Origin: Gaiella sp.
GTDB lineage: Bacteria; Actinomycetota; Thermoleophilia; Gaiellales; Gaiellaceae
Length of the DNA: 64,000 nt
Assembly: GCA_027493885.1 (NCBI GenBank)
Contig: JAOSJZ010000001.1
Coordinates: 1,612,001-1,676,000, forward strand
Direction: 5' to 3'
Each line of letters starts with the position of its first letter. Position 1 is the first letter of the stretch. The translations under genes and the position numbers were made by a program. The notes under the pieces were generated by a model. It ran no database searches, was not told the origin of the DNA, and worked only from the letters and a program-made list of their open reading frames with translations. Of this stretch, positions 44,693-54,482 are shown piece by piece.

Positions 44693-46266
44693 AGCCCGCG
44701 CTCGATCATCCGCGCCGCGTGGGCCGCGGTCAGCGGCTCGCCCGTCGCCTGCTCGACGAGTCGATCCCACCGGAGGGACTGTCCTGGCCGGAAGACGCGC
44801 TCGCGCAGGAGCGCCCCCGCCTCGCGCCGGCCGACCAGGCCGCCGGCGACGCGGTCGAGCGTCGCGCGCAGCTGCGAGGCGACGAGGTTGCCGTAGAGAT
44901 ACGTGTGGTAGTAGACCGGCGCGCAGGCGATGTGGATCTTTGCCGCCCAGTCCGGCGCGCTCCGACCGTCGGCCGGCGTCAGCAGCTGGTAGCGGGACAC
45001 GAGCCCCCACCAGAGCGCGGACAGATCCGCCTCGGGGTCCGCGTAGAGCGCGCGCTCGAAGTTCGTCATCACGAGCACCCAGCGCGTGAAGACGAGGAGC
45101 TCGGCCGCCTGTGCCGCCCGCAGGGCCGCATCCAGCCGCTCCGCTTCGGCAGCGTCGACGCCGGCCACCTCGCTGAGCCACTCCGCCTCCATCGCGAGGC
45201 GGCCCATGAGGATCGCTACGCCCTCGGTGACGGTCAGGTGGCAGTCGCGCAGCAGCCACGGCAACGAGCGATCGAAGCCGAGGTCGTAGGCGCCGTGGCC
45301 GAGCTCGTGGAGCATCGTGTCCGCCCAGTAGCGGTCGTCCGCGACGTTTGCGAGGACACGCACGTCGCCCTCGCGGTCGACGTCGACGCAGAACGCGTGC
45401 TGGCACTTCCCGGCCCGCGGGTGGAGGTCGCTGCGGTCGAGGATCGGCCCCGTGTCGACGCCGATGCCGTCGTACGTCGCGCGGGCCAGCGCGACGACGT
45501 CCGTGCCGGAGAAGACATCGGCGAGGTCGACGCCTCCCGCCGTGGGAACCTCCTGGAAGAACGGGTCCTCGTAGTGCCACGGCCGCAGCTCCCCGACCTG
45601 GCAGCCGAACCGCTCGGCGAGCTGCGCGTCCGTGTCCGCCTTCCAGGCGGCGAAGGCGCCGGCCGTGAGGCGGTCGCACTCGTCGAGGGTCTCGAAGAGG
45701 CGGGTCTCGTCCAGCTCGGACGTCTCGACCGCGAGCGCGAACCAGTCGCGGTAGCCGAGAGAGCGCGCCGCCTCGTTGCGCAGCCGCGCGAGCTCACGCA
45801 CGTCGTCGGCGACGGCGGCGCCGACGGTCTTCGACGCCTCCCACGCCTCGCGCCGCTCGGCCACGTCGCCGCTCGTGCGCAGGATCCGCTTGATCTCGTT
45901 GTCGTCGACCGCACGTCCGCCGACCTCGCCCCGATGCCGAGCAAACCGCGATTCGACGGACGCCTCGAGCTCGACGATCCGGTGCCGGAGCGCCTCCGGG
46001 ACCTGCTGCGGCACGAGGCTCGCGTGGAGCAGGTCGAGCTGGCGCCTGAGGAGGTCCGGCGCGCCGTTTGCGCGAGCGGCCTGGACGTTCCCGAAGAGGT
46101 CGGCGTCGGCCAGTGCGTCGGAGAGAGCGAGCTCGGCCGCGACGCGCCGCCTCTCGTTCTCCTCCGTCGCCGACACGTTCGCCTCCCACCAGGAGAGCGA
46201 GGCTGCCGTGAACAGGGGACGCAGCCGCTCGACGGCCCGCTCGACGACGGCTTCGGGATCGCTCAC
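44689..46266 (-). CDS. M2/M3-type zinc metallopeptidase (peptidyl-dipeptidase-like)
   Basis: A 525-residue soluble peptidase. The zinc motif HELGHG (TMLHELGHGAYDLGFD) is near residue 320 and LTVTEGVAILMGRLAME downstream supplies the third-ligand Glu; the layout matches M2/M3 gluzincins (angiotensin-converting-enzyme-like and oligopeptidase-like). The N-terminus (VVERAVERLRPLFTAASLSW) is typical of the M2-like actinobacterial group. It probably trims peptides in the cytoplasm. GTG start. Its stop shares a CTAG with the convergent flavoprotein gene. Confidence 0.85.
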   Translation of the reverse strand: MSDPEAVVERAVERLRPLFTAASLSWWEANVSATEENERRRVAAELALSDALADADLFGNVQAARANGAPDLLRRQLDLLHASLVPQQVPEALRHRIVELEASVESRFARHRGEVGGRAVDDNEIKRILRTSGDVAERREAWEASKTVGAAVADDVRELARLRNEAARSLGYRDWFALAVETSELDETRLFETLDECDRLTAGAFAAWKADTDAQLAERFGCQVGELRPWHYEDPFFQEVPTAGGVDLADVFSGTDVVALARATYDGIGVDTGPILDRSDLHPRAGKCQHAFCVDVDREGDVRVLANVADDRYWADTMLHELGHGAYDLGFDRSLPWLLRDCHLTVTEGVAILMGRLAMEAEWLSEVAGVDAAEAERLDAALRAAQAAELLVFTRWVLVMTNFERALYADPEADLSALWWGLVSRYQLLTPADGRSAPDWAAKIHIACAPVYYHTYLYGNLVASQLRATLDRVAGGLVGRREAGALLRERVFRPGQSLRWDRLVEQATGEPLTAAHAARMIERGL

Positions 46267-46316
46267 GGCGCGTGGAGGGTACCCGTTCCGAGCGCGCGGC
46301 AATCTACGATCACCGG

Positions 46317-46820
46317 GTGGGCAGCGACGCACATCGCACTGCCGCCGCCGAGCTCGGCCCGGTCGACGTCGGTGTGATCACCGTCAGCGACACGCGCACG
46401 ACCGACGACGACCCGAATGGGCGCTGGCTGCACGAGCGGATCGCCGCCGCCGGTGCGGTCGTCTCCGGGTACCGGGTCGTACGGGACGAGCCCGACGAGG
46501 TTCGCGCCGCGGTCGACGAGCTCGTCGCCGGCGCCCGTGTCGTCGTCGTCAACGGCGGCACCGGGGTCTCCCGCCGCGACACGACGTACGACACGCTGGC
46601 GGGAATGCTCGAGAAGACGCTGCCCGGGTTCGGCGAGCTCTTCCGGATGCTGAGCTTCGAGCAGGTCGGCGCTGCGGCGATGCTCTCCCGCGCGACCGCG
46701 GGCACGTACCGCGGCGCCGTCGTCGTCTCCGTCCCCGGCTCGCCCAAGGCCGTCGCGCTCGCGTGGGAGAGGCTGATCGAGCCCGAGCTGGCCCACCTCG
46801 CCTGGGAGGTCGGGCGCTGA
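46317..46820 (+). CDS. mog: Molybdopterin adenylyltransferase-like protein (MogA/MoaB)
   Basis: A 167-residue protein of the MoaB/MogA family that activates molybdopterin for metal insertion. Conserved segments: VGVITVSDTRT near residue 18, VVVNGGTGVSRRDTTYDTL (the GGTG motif) near 80, PGFGELFRMLS and VVVSVPGSPKAVALAWERL. Homologues usually end near residue 165, so the length is right. GTG start; divergent from the peptidase gene. No other molybdenum-cofactor gene is nearby. Confidence 0.88.
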   Translation: MGSDAHRTAAAELGPVDVGVITVSDTRTTDDDPNGRWLHERIAAAGAVVSGYRVVRDEPDEVRAAVDELVAGARVVVVNGGTGVSRRDTTYDTLAGMLEKTLPGFGELFRMLSFEQVGAAAMLSRATAGTYRGAVVVSVPGSPKAVALAWERLIEPELAHLAWEVGR

Positions 46821-46851
46821 GAGGCACGGGCGGGGCTCCGGCCGTCAACCC

Positions 46852-48919
46852 ATGGCGACGCTGACCGACTCGGCGCCACCGCGCCTGCTGAACCGCGAGC
46901 TCTCGTGGCTCGAGTTCAACGCCCGCGTGCTCGAGCTCGCAGAGGACGAGCGCCTACGGCTGCTCGACCGCGTCCGGTTCGCGGCGATCTTCTCCCAGAA
47001 CCTCGACGAGTTCTTCATGGTGCGCGTCGCCGGCCTCCTCGAGCTCGACGCGGCTGACGTGCCGGTGCGCTCGGCCGACGGGATCGCGCCCGGCCAGGCG
47101 CTGGGCGCGATCCGAAAGCGCGTCGCCGAGCTCGTCGCGCGCCAGGGACGGCTCTGGAGGCGCGAGCTGCGTCCGGCACTCGCGAGAGCGGGCCTCGAGA
47201 TCGCGACGCTCGACGAGTGCACGGACCGCGAGCAGCAGAAGCTCGGACGGTACTTCGAGCGGGAAGTCTTCCCGATCCTGACACCGCTCGCCGTCGGCCC
47301 CGGCCAGCCGTTCCCCTACGTCTCGGGGCTCTCGCTCTCGCTCGCCGTGATCGCCACCGACCCCGAGACGGGCGAGGAGCGTTTCGCCCGCGTGAAGGTG
47401 CCGGAGGTGCTCGACCGGTTCGTCGGCGTCGGCAAGCGCCTCGTCCCGCTGGAGTCGGTCATCGCGCACTTCCTGCCCATGCTGTTTCCGGGGATGGAGA
47501 TCTCCGAGCGGGTCCTCTTCCGCGTCACCCGCGACGCGGACTTCGAGCTCTCGGATGACGCCGACGACCTTCTCGAGGCGGTCGAGTCCGAGCTCCGCAG
47601 GCGCCGCTTCGGCGATGTCGTCCGGCTCGAGCTGTCGAGCTCCGCGTCCCTCGGCATGCGCGCGCGCCTGGAGGCGGGGCTCCGCGTCCGCCCGGGGCAG
47701 GTGTACGACGTCGAAGGGCTGCTCGACCAGTCCGAGCTCTCGCAGCTCCTCGGCGTCGACCGGCCCGACCTGAAGGACGAGCCGTGGGCGCCGGTCGTCC
47801 CGCCTCGCTGGGCCCGCGTGACGGACGCGAGCGACGTGTTCGAGGAGATCCGCCGCGGAGAGATCTTCGTCCAGCAACCGTACGTCTCGTTCCGTGCGAG
47901 CTTCGAGGCGTTCGCCGAGGCGGCGGCCCGCGATCCGGACGTGATCGCCATCAAGACAGCCGTCTACCGGACGAGTGACGAGTCCTCGTTGATCGCTTCG
48001 CTCATCGAGTGCGCCGAGCAGGGCAAGCAGTCGGTCTGTCTCGTGGAGCTGAAGGCACGCTTCGACGAGCGGCGCAACATCGAGTGGTCGCGGGCGATGG
48101 AGGAGGCGGGCGTCCACGTCGTGCACGGATTCCCCGACCTCAAGATCCACGCCAAGATGACGCTCGTCGTCCGGCGCGAGCAGGGCGGTCTCCGGCGATA
48201 CGTCCACGTCGGCACGGGGAACTACAACGCCTCGACGGCGCGGGTGTACGAGGACATGGGGCTGTTCACCGCCGACGAGGAGATCTCCGCCGACGTCGCG
48301 GATCTCTTCAACCACGTGACCGGCTTCGGGCGGCCGCAGCGGTTCCGAAAGCTCCTCGTGGCACCCTTCACGATGCGGGCCCGCCTCGTGGAGGAGATCC
48401 GGCGCGTGACCGCTGCCGCCGCCGACGGCCGCCCGGCGAGGATCCGTCTGAAGCTGAACGCGCTCGTGGATCCGACCGTTGTCGAGGAGCTCTACGCGGC
48501 CTCCGCGGCCGGCGTCCCGATCGAGATCCTCGCGCGCTCGATCTGCATGCTCCGGCCCGGGGTCGAGGGGGCTGTCGGAGACGATCCGCGTCACGTCGAT
48601 CGTGGGGCGATTCCTCGAGCACAGCCGGGTCTACTGGTTCGAGGCCGACGGTGAGGCCAGCGTGTACCTCGGCAGCGCCGACCTCATGCCGCGCAACCTC
48701 GACCGCAGGATCGAGGTGCTGACTCCCGTCGAGAGCGCCCGCGCGCGATCCGAGATCGGCGCAATCCTCGACAGCGCGTTCGCGGACACGACGAACACCT
48801 GGGAGCTCGGCCCCGACGGGTCGTGGAGCCGGGTCGAGCGGAAGGGGAAGAAGCAGCGCACGCACCAGGAGGCCATGATGCGGCGCGCCCAGCGCCGGGC
48901 GCGCCGCGGCGCCCGCTGA
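46852..48919 (+). CDS. ppk: Polyphosphate kinase 1, frameshifted
   Basis: PPK1 makes polyphosphate from ATP. It has the N domain (LLNRELSWLEFNARVLELA), the head domain, FVQQPYVSFRASFEAFAEAA, the first catalytic His in DLKIHAKMTLVV (near residue 440), VHVGTGNYNASTARVYEDMG, then the second catalytic region. The frame breaks at a run of five G (48567-48571). Removing one G restores GLSETIRVTSIVGRFLEHS, which contains the second catalytic His, and a proper end at 48919. Unless repaired, the straight reading loses that His. Intact length is about 688 residues. Confidence 0.9.
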
Positions 48920-48941
48920 CGACGCCGACGGCCGGTCGCGA

Positions 48942-50672
48942 TCAGGAGCGCCAGGACTCCCACAGCGCCGCGTACGCGCCGCCGTCCTCGAGCAGCTCCT
49001 CGTGGGTCCCGAGCTCGTGGAGGCGGCCGTCTTCGACGACGGCGACGCGATCGGCGTCGTGGGCCGTGTGCAGGCGGTGGGCGATCGCGACGACCGTGCG
49101 CCCCGCGAGCACCGCGCCGAGCGACCGCTCGAGGTGGCGTGCGGCCCGCGGGTCGAGCAACGACGTCGCCTCGTCGAGGACGAGCGTGTGCGGGTCGGCG
49201 AGCACGAGTCGCGCCAGGGCGAGCTGCTGCGTCTGGGGCGGCGTGAGCGGATGCCCGCCGGCGCCGACGGTTGTCTCCAGCCCCTCCGGGAGCGCCCTCG
49301 CCCAGGCGAGGGCGTCGACGGCGTCGAGCGCAGCCTCCAGCTCGCCGGCGGACGCGCCAGGCCGCGCGAGGCGGAGGTTGTCGGCCAGCGTGCCGACGAA
49401 GACGTGCTGCTCCTGCGTGACGAGCGCGACCTCCTGCCGCAGCTGCTCCAGCGGCAGCTCGACGAGGCCCACGCCGCCGACCTCGACGCGTCCGGTGCGC
49501 GGCGGGTGGATGCCCGCGAGCAGCCGCCCGAGCGTCGACTTTCCGGCACCGGACGGGCCGACGACCGCGACACGCTCACCCGGCCGCAGGTCGAGGTCGA
49601 TGCCGTGGAGGACGTCGCGACCCACGACGTACGCGTAGCGGACGTCCCGTGCGCGGAGGTCGTCGCCCGTGGGCGTGCGCCCCGTCGCCGTCCGGTCCGG
49701 CGGCACCGACTCGATGCCGACGAGCCGTGCCAGAGAGGCCCCGCCGACCTGGATCTCATCGAGCCAGGAGATCAGCCGGTCGACGGGATCGGCGAGCTGC
49801 TGCGCGTAGAGGATCACCGCCGTGATCTCGCCGACCGACGCATGGCCGGCGTGGACGAGCCAGCCGCCCCACAGCATGCCCGCCACGACCGGCAGCACGT
49901 ACGCGATCTCCGCGGCGGGGAACCAGTACGTCCGGAGCCGGAGCGTGTAGCGCTCCGCGGCGTACGCCTCGCGCAGGTCGTCGTCGACCCGGCGGACACG
50001 GTGGCCGTTGAGGGCGAGCGCCTCGACGGTGAGCCCGCCGTCGACGGTCTCGCCGACCGTGCCCGCGAGCGTCGCGTACGCCGCCCGCTCCCGCAGGTAG
50101 CCCTGCGGGGCGCGCCGGAGGTACCAGCGGGTGGCGATCCAGAGGGCGGGCACGCCGGCGACGAGCGACAGCGCCGCCGACGGGCTCACCCAGACGGCGG
50201 CGGCGACCGTGAGCGTCGTCGTCAGGGCGGCGATCAGCGTCTCCGGGATCGCGAAGCGGATCGTCCGCGCGAGCGCGTCGACGTCGGCCGTCGTGCGCGA
50301 GACGAGATCGCCGGTGCCCGCGCGCTCGACGGTCGAGAGCGGCAGCGCGAGCACGCGGCTCATGAAGTCTTCGCGCAGCTCGGCGAAGATCCGCTCGGAG
50401 ACGACGAACGACGCCCGCCGCGCGGCCCACGTGAACGCCGTCTGCAGGAAGATGAACCCGGCGAGCACGAGCACAACCCGGTCGACGTGGGAGGTGGTCG
50501 TCCCGTCGACGACCGCCTGGACGAGCCTGCCGAGCAGCGCAGGCCCGACGAGCCCGGCGCCGGCGGCAAGGGCGTGCAGCACGACGACGCCGGCGAGCGC
50601 GCCGCGGTGGTGGCGCGCGAGCCTCCGGGCGCGGTGGCGGAGCTCGCCTCCGTCTGCGATCGGGAGCAACAC
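48942..50672 (-). CDS. ABC exporter subunit A (active ATPase, degenerate signature)
   Basis: A 576-residue half-transporter: six membrane helices (to ~residue 310) and an ATPase domain. Walker A GPSGAGKST near 377, Q-loop VTQEQ, Walker B TLVLDEATSLLD with the catalytic Glu, and H-loop AIAHRL are intact, but the signature reads LTPPQTQQ instead of LSGGQ. With subunit B it should form one composite ATP site. It exports an unknown substrate, probably a lipid or peptide-like molecule. It follows subunit B by two bases in the same operon. Confidence 0.88.
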   Translation of the reverse strand: MLLPIADGGELRHRARRLARHHRGALAGVVVLHALAAGAGLVGPALLGRLVQAVVDGTTTSHVDRVVLVLAGFIFLQTAFTWAARRASFVVSERIFAELREDFMSRVLALPLSTVERAGTGDLVSRTTADVDALARTIRFAIPETLIAALTTTLTVAAAVWVSPSAALSLVAGVPALWIATRWYLRRAPQGYLRERAAYATLAGTVGETVDGGLTVEALALNGHRVRRVDDDLREAYAAERYTLRLRTYWFPAAEIAYVLPVVAGMLWGGWLVHAGHASVGEITAVILYAQQLADPVDRLISWLDEIQVGGASLARLVGIESVPPDRTATGRTPTGDDLRARDVRYAYVVGRDVLHGIDLDLRPGERVAVVGPSGAGKSTLGRLLAGIHPPRTGRVEVGGVGLVELPLEQLRQEVALVTQEQHVFVGTLADNLRLARPGASAGELEAALDAVDALAWARALPEGLETTVGAGGHPLTPPQTQQLALARLVLADPHTLVLDEATSLLDPRAARHLERSLGAVLAGRTVVAIAHRLHTAHDADRVAVVEDGRLHELGTHEELLEDGGAYAALWESWRS

Positions 50673-50674
50673 GC

Positions 50675-52393
50675 TCAGTCACCCTCCCCGCGCGTGACGA
50701 TCTCGCGGTAGTCCGCCCGCCGCAGGAGCTCGCGGTGCGTTCCCTCGGCGACGACCCGCCCGTCCTCGACGAGGGCGACGCGGTCGGCGCGGTCGAGCAC
50801 GAGCGGGCTCGTCGTCAGGACCAGCGTGGTCTTCCCGGCTCTCGCCGCACGCAGCTCACGGGCGATGCGCGCCTCGGTGTGCGCGTCGACGGCGCTCGTC
50901 GGCTCGACGAGGACGAGGATCTCCGGGTCCGCGACGAGCGCGCGCGCGAGCACGAGCCGCTGCCGCTGCCCGCCGGAGAACGAGCGGCCCCGCTCGTCGA
51001 TCGGCGTCTCGAGCCCCTCGGGGAGGGCATCCAGCACGTCCTGGGCGTTCGCGACGGCAAGCGCGTCGAGGATCGCCTGGTCCGAGGACGTACGACCCCA
51101 TGGGTCGAGCTGCCCGCGGAGCGGGCCGGAGAAGAGGATCGGCTCGTGCTCGCTGACCAGGATCCGGCGGCGGACGGTCTCCAGGTCGAGGTCCTCGAGG
51201 CGGCGGTCGCCGAGCAGGACGCCGCGCTCGGCGGAGAGCCGGCCGAGCCGCATCGCGATCGCCGTCGCCTCGTCGGGCACCGCGGCGACGAGGCAGGTCA
51301 GGAGGCCCGGCGCGATCGCGACGCCCGACGTGACGTCCACGAGCGGGGAGCCGACCGGAGGCTCCGCCAGCGGCGCCACCGGCCCGGAGACCGTCCGCTC
51401 GACGGCGAGCACGACCAGCATGCGGCGCGCCCCGACGAGAGCGCGCGTGACCTTCTCCACGGCCTCCGCGGCGGTGCGGAGCGGGATGACGAGGAACGCC
51501 GCGTACCCGTAGAAGGCGACGAGGTCGCCGGCGTCGATGCGTCCCGAGACGACGAACCGCGCCCCCACCCACGTGACGAGGACGACGAAGATCCCGGGCA
51601 GGAGCACCTGGGCCGCGTCGAGCAGCGACTGCGGCCCGGCCACCCGCACGCCTGCGACCCGCACCGCCTGTGAGCGCTCCCGGTAGCGGTCGAAGAACGC
51701 CCGCTCGCCGCCGATCCCGCGCAGGATACGCAGGCCGGCCGCCGTGTCGGCGCCGAGCGCGGTGAGCCTGCCGACCTCCTCCCGCTGCTCGCGCTGCCGG
51801 GCCTGCAGCGGCCGGATCACGGTGCCGAGCGTGAGCACGAGCACAGGCACGCCGACGAGGACGAGGACGCCGAGGGCGACCGAGGTCGAGAGCAGGATCG
51901 CCGCGACCACCGCGTACGAGGCGATCGCGCCCGCGAGTCGCGCCGTGATGTCGAACGCCCCGCCGCCGCGCATCGCGTCGTTCGTGACGGTGGCGACGAC
52001 CTCCCCGGTGGAGAGCCTCTCGCGGACGGCCGGGCCGCCCCGTGCCGCGTGGTGGCTGACGAGCTGCGCCATGAGGAACGACGCGCGAAGCCAGTTCTGG
52101 ACGGCGTAGCGATGGCGCATGACGCCGGCCGCGCCCTGGACGATCCCGAGCCCGAGCAACACGAGCGCCCACTCCGCGAGGGCCGACCCGTCGTCGGCCA
52201 CGATCCCGTCCTGGATCCCGCGGCCGATCGTGTAGGGCATGATCGCCTGTGCGACCATCCAGACGATCCCGAACGCGACGCCGAGCGCGAGCGACCCGAG
52301 CTGCTGCCGGCCGACCCAGGCGAGGAGCCGCGTCGGGGAGCGCGTGTCCGGCGTCCCCGGATCGGGGATCGGAAGGTCGCGCATCAGCGGCAC
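50675..52393 (-). CDS. ABC exporter subunit B (signature intact, Walker A lost)
   Basis: A 572-residue half-transporter with six helices. Its ATPase domain keeps the signature SFSGGQRQRL, but Walker A is gone (VAIAPGLLTCLVAAVPDEAT where GxxGxGKS should be), Walker B reads ILVLVEPTSAVD (Asp replaced by Val) and the H-loop His is Pro (LVLTTSPLVLD). Alone it cannot hydrolyse ATP. It supplies the missing signature for subunit A, giving a single active site, an extreme version of asymmetric exporters such as TM287/288. Confidence 0.88.
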   Translation of the reverse strand: MPLMRDLPIPDPGTPDTRSPTRLLAWVGRQQLGSLALGVAFGIVWMVAQAIMPYTIGRGIQDGIVADDGSALAEWALVLLGLGIVQGAAGVMRHRYAVQNWLRASFLMAQLVSHHAARGGPAVRERLSTGEVVATVTNDAMRGGGAFDITARLAGAIASYAVVAAILLSTSVALGVLVLVGVPVLVLTLGTVIRPLQARQREQREEVGRLTALGADTAAGLRILRGIGGERAFFDRYRERSQAVRVAGVRVAGPQSLLDAAQVLLPGIFVVLVTWVGARFVVSGRIDAGDLVAFYGYAAFLVIPLRTAAEAVEKVTRALVGARRMLVVLAVERTVSGPVAPLAEPPVGSPLVDVTSGVAIAPGLLTCLVAAVPDEATAIAMRLGRLSAERGVLLGDRRLEDLDLETVRRRILVSEHEPILFSGPLRGQLDPWGRTSSDQAILDALAVANAQDVLDALPEGLETPIDERGRSFSGGQRQRLVLARALVADPEILVLVEPTSAVDAHTEARIARELRAARAGKTTLVLTTSPLVLDRADRVALVEDGRVVAEGTHRELLRRADYREIVTRGEGD

Positions 52394-52423
52394 CCCGGCT
52401 CGCGGGCGCCTCTCACCCCTTGC

Positions 52424-54101
52424 TCACCCCGGCCGGACGAGCGGCTTGTAGGCGATGCGGTGCGGCTCGAGCGCCTCGGGGCCACGCGTCTCGCGGGCCC
52501 AGTCGGCGTATTCGGCGTACGAGCCCTCGAACCACGCCACCTGCGAGTCGCCCTCGAAGGCGAGCATGTGCGTCGCGACGCGGTCGAGGAACCAGCGGTC
52601 GTGCGAGATGACGACGGCGCAGCCCGCGAAGTCTGTGAGCGCCTCCTCGAGCGCGCGCAACGTGTCGACGTCGAGGTCGTTCGTCGGCTCGTCGAGGAGC
52701 AGCAGGTTGCCGCCCGAGCGGAGGAGCTTTGCGAGGTGGACACGATTCCGCTCCCCCGCCGGAGAGATCCTTCACGAGCTTTTGCTGGTCCGAGCCACGG
52801 AAGTTGAACCACGAGACGTACTGCCGCGAGTTGACCTCCCGCTTGCCGAGCTGGATCACGTCCTGGTTCCCGGAGATCTCCTTCCAGACGGTGTTCGTGC
52901 CCTCGAGCGCTCCCCGCGACTGGTCGACGTAGGCGAGCTCCACCGTCTCGCCGATCTCGAGCTTCCCCGCGTCGGGCCGCTCCTCGCCGGCGATCATCCG
53001 GAAGAGGGTCGTCTTGCCGGCGCCGTTCGGGCCGATCACGCCGACGATGCCGCCCGGCGGCAGGTCGAAGGTCAGGTCCTCGATCAACAGCCGGTCGCCG
53101 AAGCCCTTCTGGACGTGCTCGGCGCGGACGACGACGTCACCCAGGCGCGGGCCGGCGGGGATGTGGATCTCGACGGTGCCGATCCGCTCCGCCTGGTCCT
53201 CCGCGAGCAGCTTCTCGTAGGCGGCGAGTCGCGCCTTCGACTTCGCGTGGCGCGCGGTCGGGCTCATGCGCACCCATTCGAGCTCGCGCTGGAGGGTACG
53301 GCGCCGCGCGGCATTCTGCTTCTCCTCGACCGCGAGGCGAGCCTCCTTCTGCTCGAGCCACGACGAGTAGTTGCCCTGGAACGGGATGCCGCGGCCGCGG
53401 TCGAGCTCGAGGATCCAGCCGGCGACGTTGTCGAGGAAGTAGCGATCGTGGGTCACCGCGATGACGGTGCCCCGGTACGCCTCGAGGTGCCGCTCGAGCC
53501 AGGCGACCGACTCCGCGTCGAGGTGGTTCGTCGGCTCGTCGAGGAGCAGCAGATCCGGCGCCGAGAGCAGCAGGCGGCAGAGAGCGACGCGCCGCCGCTC
53601 GCCGCCCGAGAGCGTCGTCACGTCACGGTCCCCGTCCGGGAGCCGGAGGGCGTCCATCGCCCGGTCCAGATGCCGGTCGAGGCTCCACGCGTCGGCGCGG
53701 TCGATTCGATCCTGCACCTCCGCCTGCTCGGCGAGGAGCACGTCGAAGTCGGCGTCGGGCTCGGCGAACGCGGCAGAGATCGCGCCGAAGCGGTCGAGCA
53801 GCTCGCGTAGCTCGCGGACGCCGTCCTCGACGTTTCCCCGGACGTCTTTCGCCGGGTCGAGCTCGGGCTCCTGCGGCAGCAGCCCGACGGTCGCCTTCGG
53901 ATCGAGCTCGGCGACGCCGGACGACGGCTCCTCGAGCCCCGCCATGATCCTGAGCAGCGTCGACTTCCCGGCTCCGTTCGGCCCGAGCACGCCGATCTTG
54001 GCCCCGTGCAGGAACGAGAGCGAGATGTTCGCGAGCACCTGGCGCTCGGGCCCGTAGAACTTGTCGGCCCGGTACATCGTGTAGATCACGTCGCTCGACA
54101 C
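52424..54101 (-). CDS. ettA: Energy-dependent translational throttle protein EttA (ABC-F), frameshifted
   Basis: An ABC-F protein with two ATPase domains, no membrane segments and the EttA arm and toe regions. Domain 1: [52 protein letters not shown]. Linker: [20 protein letters not shown]. Domain 2: [16 protein letters not shown]. The second signature is broken: the reading GGGAESCPP is restored to [13 protein letters not shown] by removing one C at 52753-52757, giving an end at 52424. EttA binds the ribosome E site and gates translation by ADP/ATP ratio. GTG start. Expected length about 558. Confidence 0.92.
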
Positions 54102-54194
54102 GGCCGCCCAGTGTAGGCCGAGACGGTTCTCGCCCCGGCCGGTTCCGGGACGCGTGACCGACAGGCACGGTGACCGCCCTGCCGGGACAGCGCG

Positions 54195-54260
54195 CATAGT
54201 ACTTGCATAGTACTTGCATAGTGCTTGCATAGTGCTCGTGTAGTGCTATCATAATGCGAC
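54195..54260 (+). promoter_or_regulatory. Six 11-bp repeats containing the FitA/VapC promoter
   Basis: Six contiguous 11-base units (CATAGTACTTG twice, CATAGTGCTTG, CATAGTGCTCG, TGTAGTGCTAT, CATAATGCGAC) run straight into the antitoxin GTG. A TTGCAT (54225-54230) and TATCAT (54247-54252) spaced by 16 bases fit a promoter whose start point would fall within a couple of bases of the GTG, so the transcript is probably leaderless. The 11-bp spacing puts units on one DNA face, as expected for cooperative autorepression by a ribbon-helix-helix antitoxin. Confidence 0.7.
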
Positions 54261-54482
54261 GTGAGAGTCCTCTATCTCCGGAACGTGCCCGACGAGGTCG
54301 GCGAGCGACTCGAGAGACTTGCGGCTCGCGAGGGCCTGTCGGTGTCTGCGTTCGCCGTCCGGGAGCTGGCGTGGGTCGCGCTCCGGGCGGACAATCCCGC
54401 GCTTCTCGCCGGCCTGCCCGACCTCGGCGTCGACCCGCGAGCCGTGGTCGACGACCTCGAAGCCGGCCGCAGCGGCCGGTGA
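54261..54482 (+). CDS. FitA-like ribbon-helix-helix antitoxin
   Basis: A 73-residue protein: RVLYLRNVPDEVGERLERLA (RHH strand and helix) then REGLSVSAFAVRELAWVALR, the FitA/VapB DNA-binding and dimerisation unit, with a C-terminal tail (DLEAGRSGR) that would block the toxin. It should repress its own promoter through the 11-bp repeats. The stop overlaps the toxin GTG (GTGA). No ribosome-binding site precedes the GTG. Confidence 0.82.
   Translation: MRVLYLRNVPDEVGERLERLAAREGLSVSAFAVRELAWVALRADNPALLAGLPDLGVDPRAVVDDLEAGRSGR

Noticed and set aside
48567-52757. Programmed ribosomal frameshifting in ppk and ettA
   Set aside because: No slippery heptamer or following structure is evident, and the same G/C-run change occurs in unrelated genes; sequencing error is simpler.
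54195-54260. Tandem 11-bp repeats considered as a CRISPR-like or iteron origin
   Set aside because: The units are contiguous, far too short for CRISPR repeats and without spacers; there is no replication gene nearby. Position and promoter boxes fit an antitoxin operator better.
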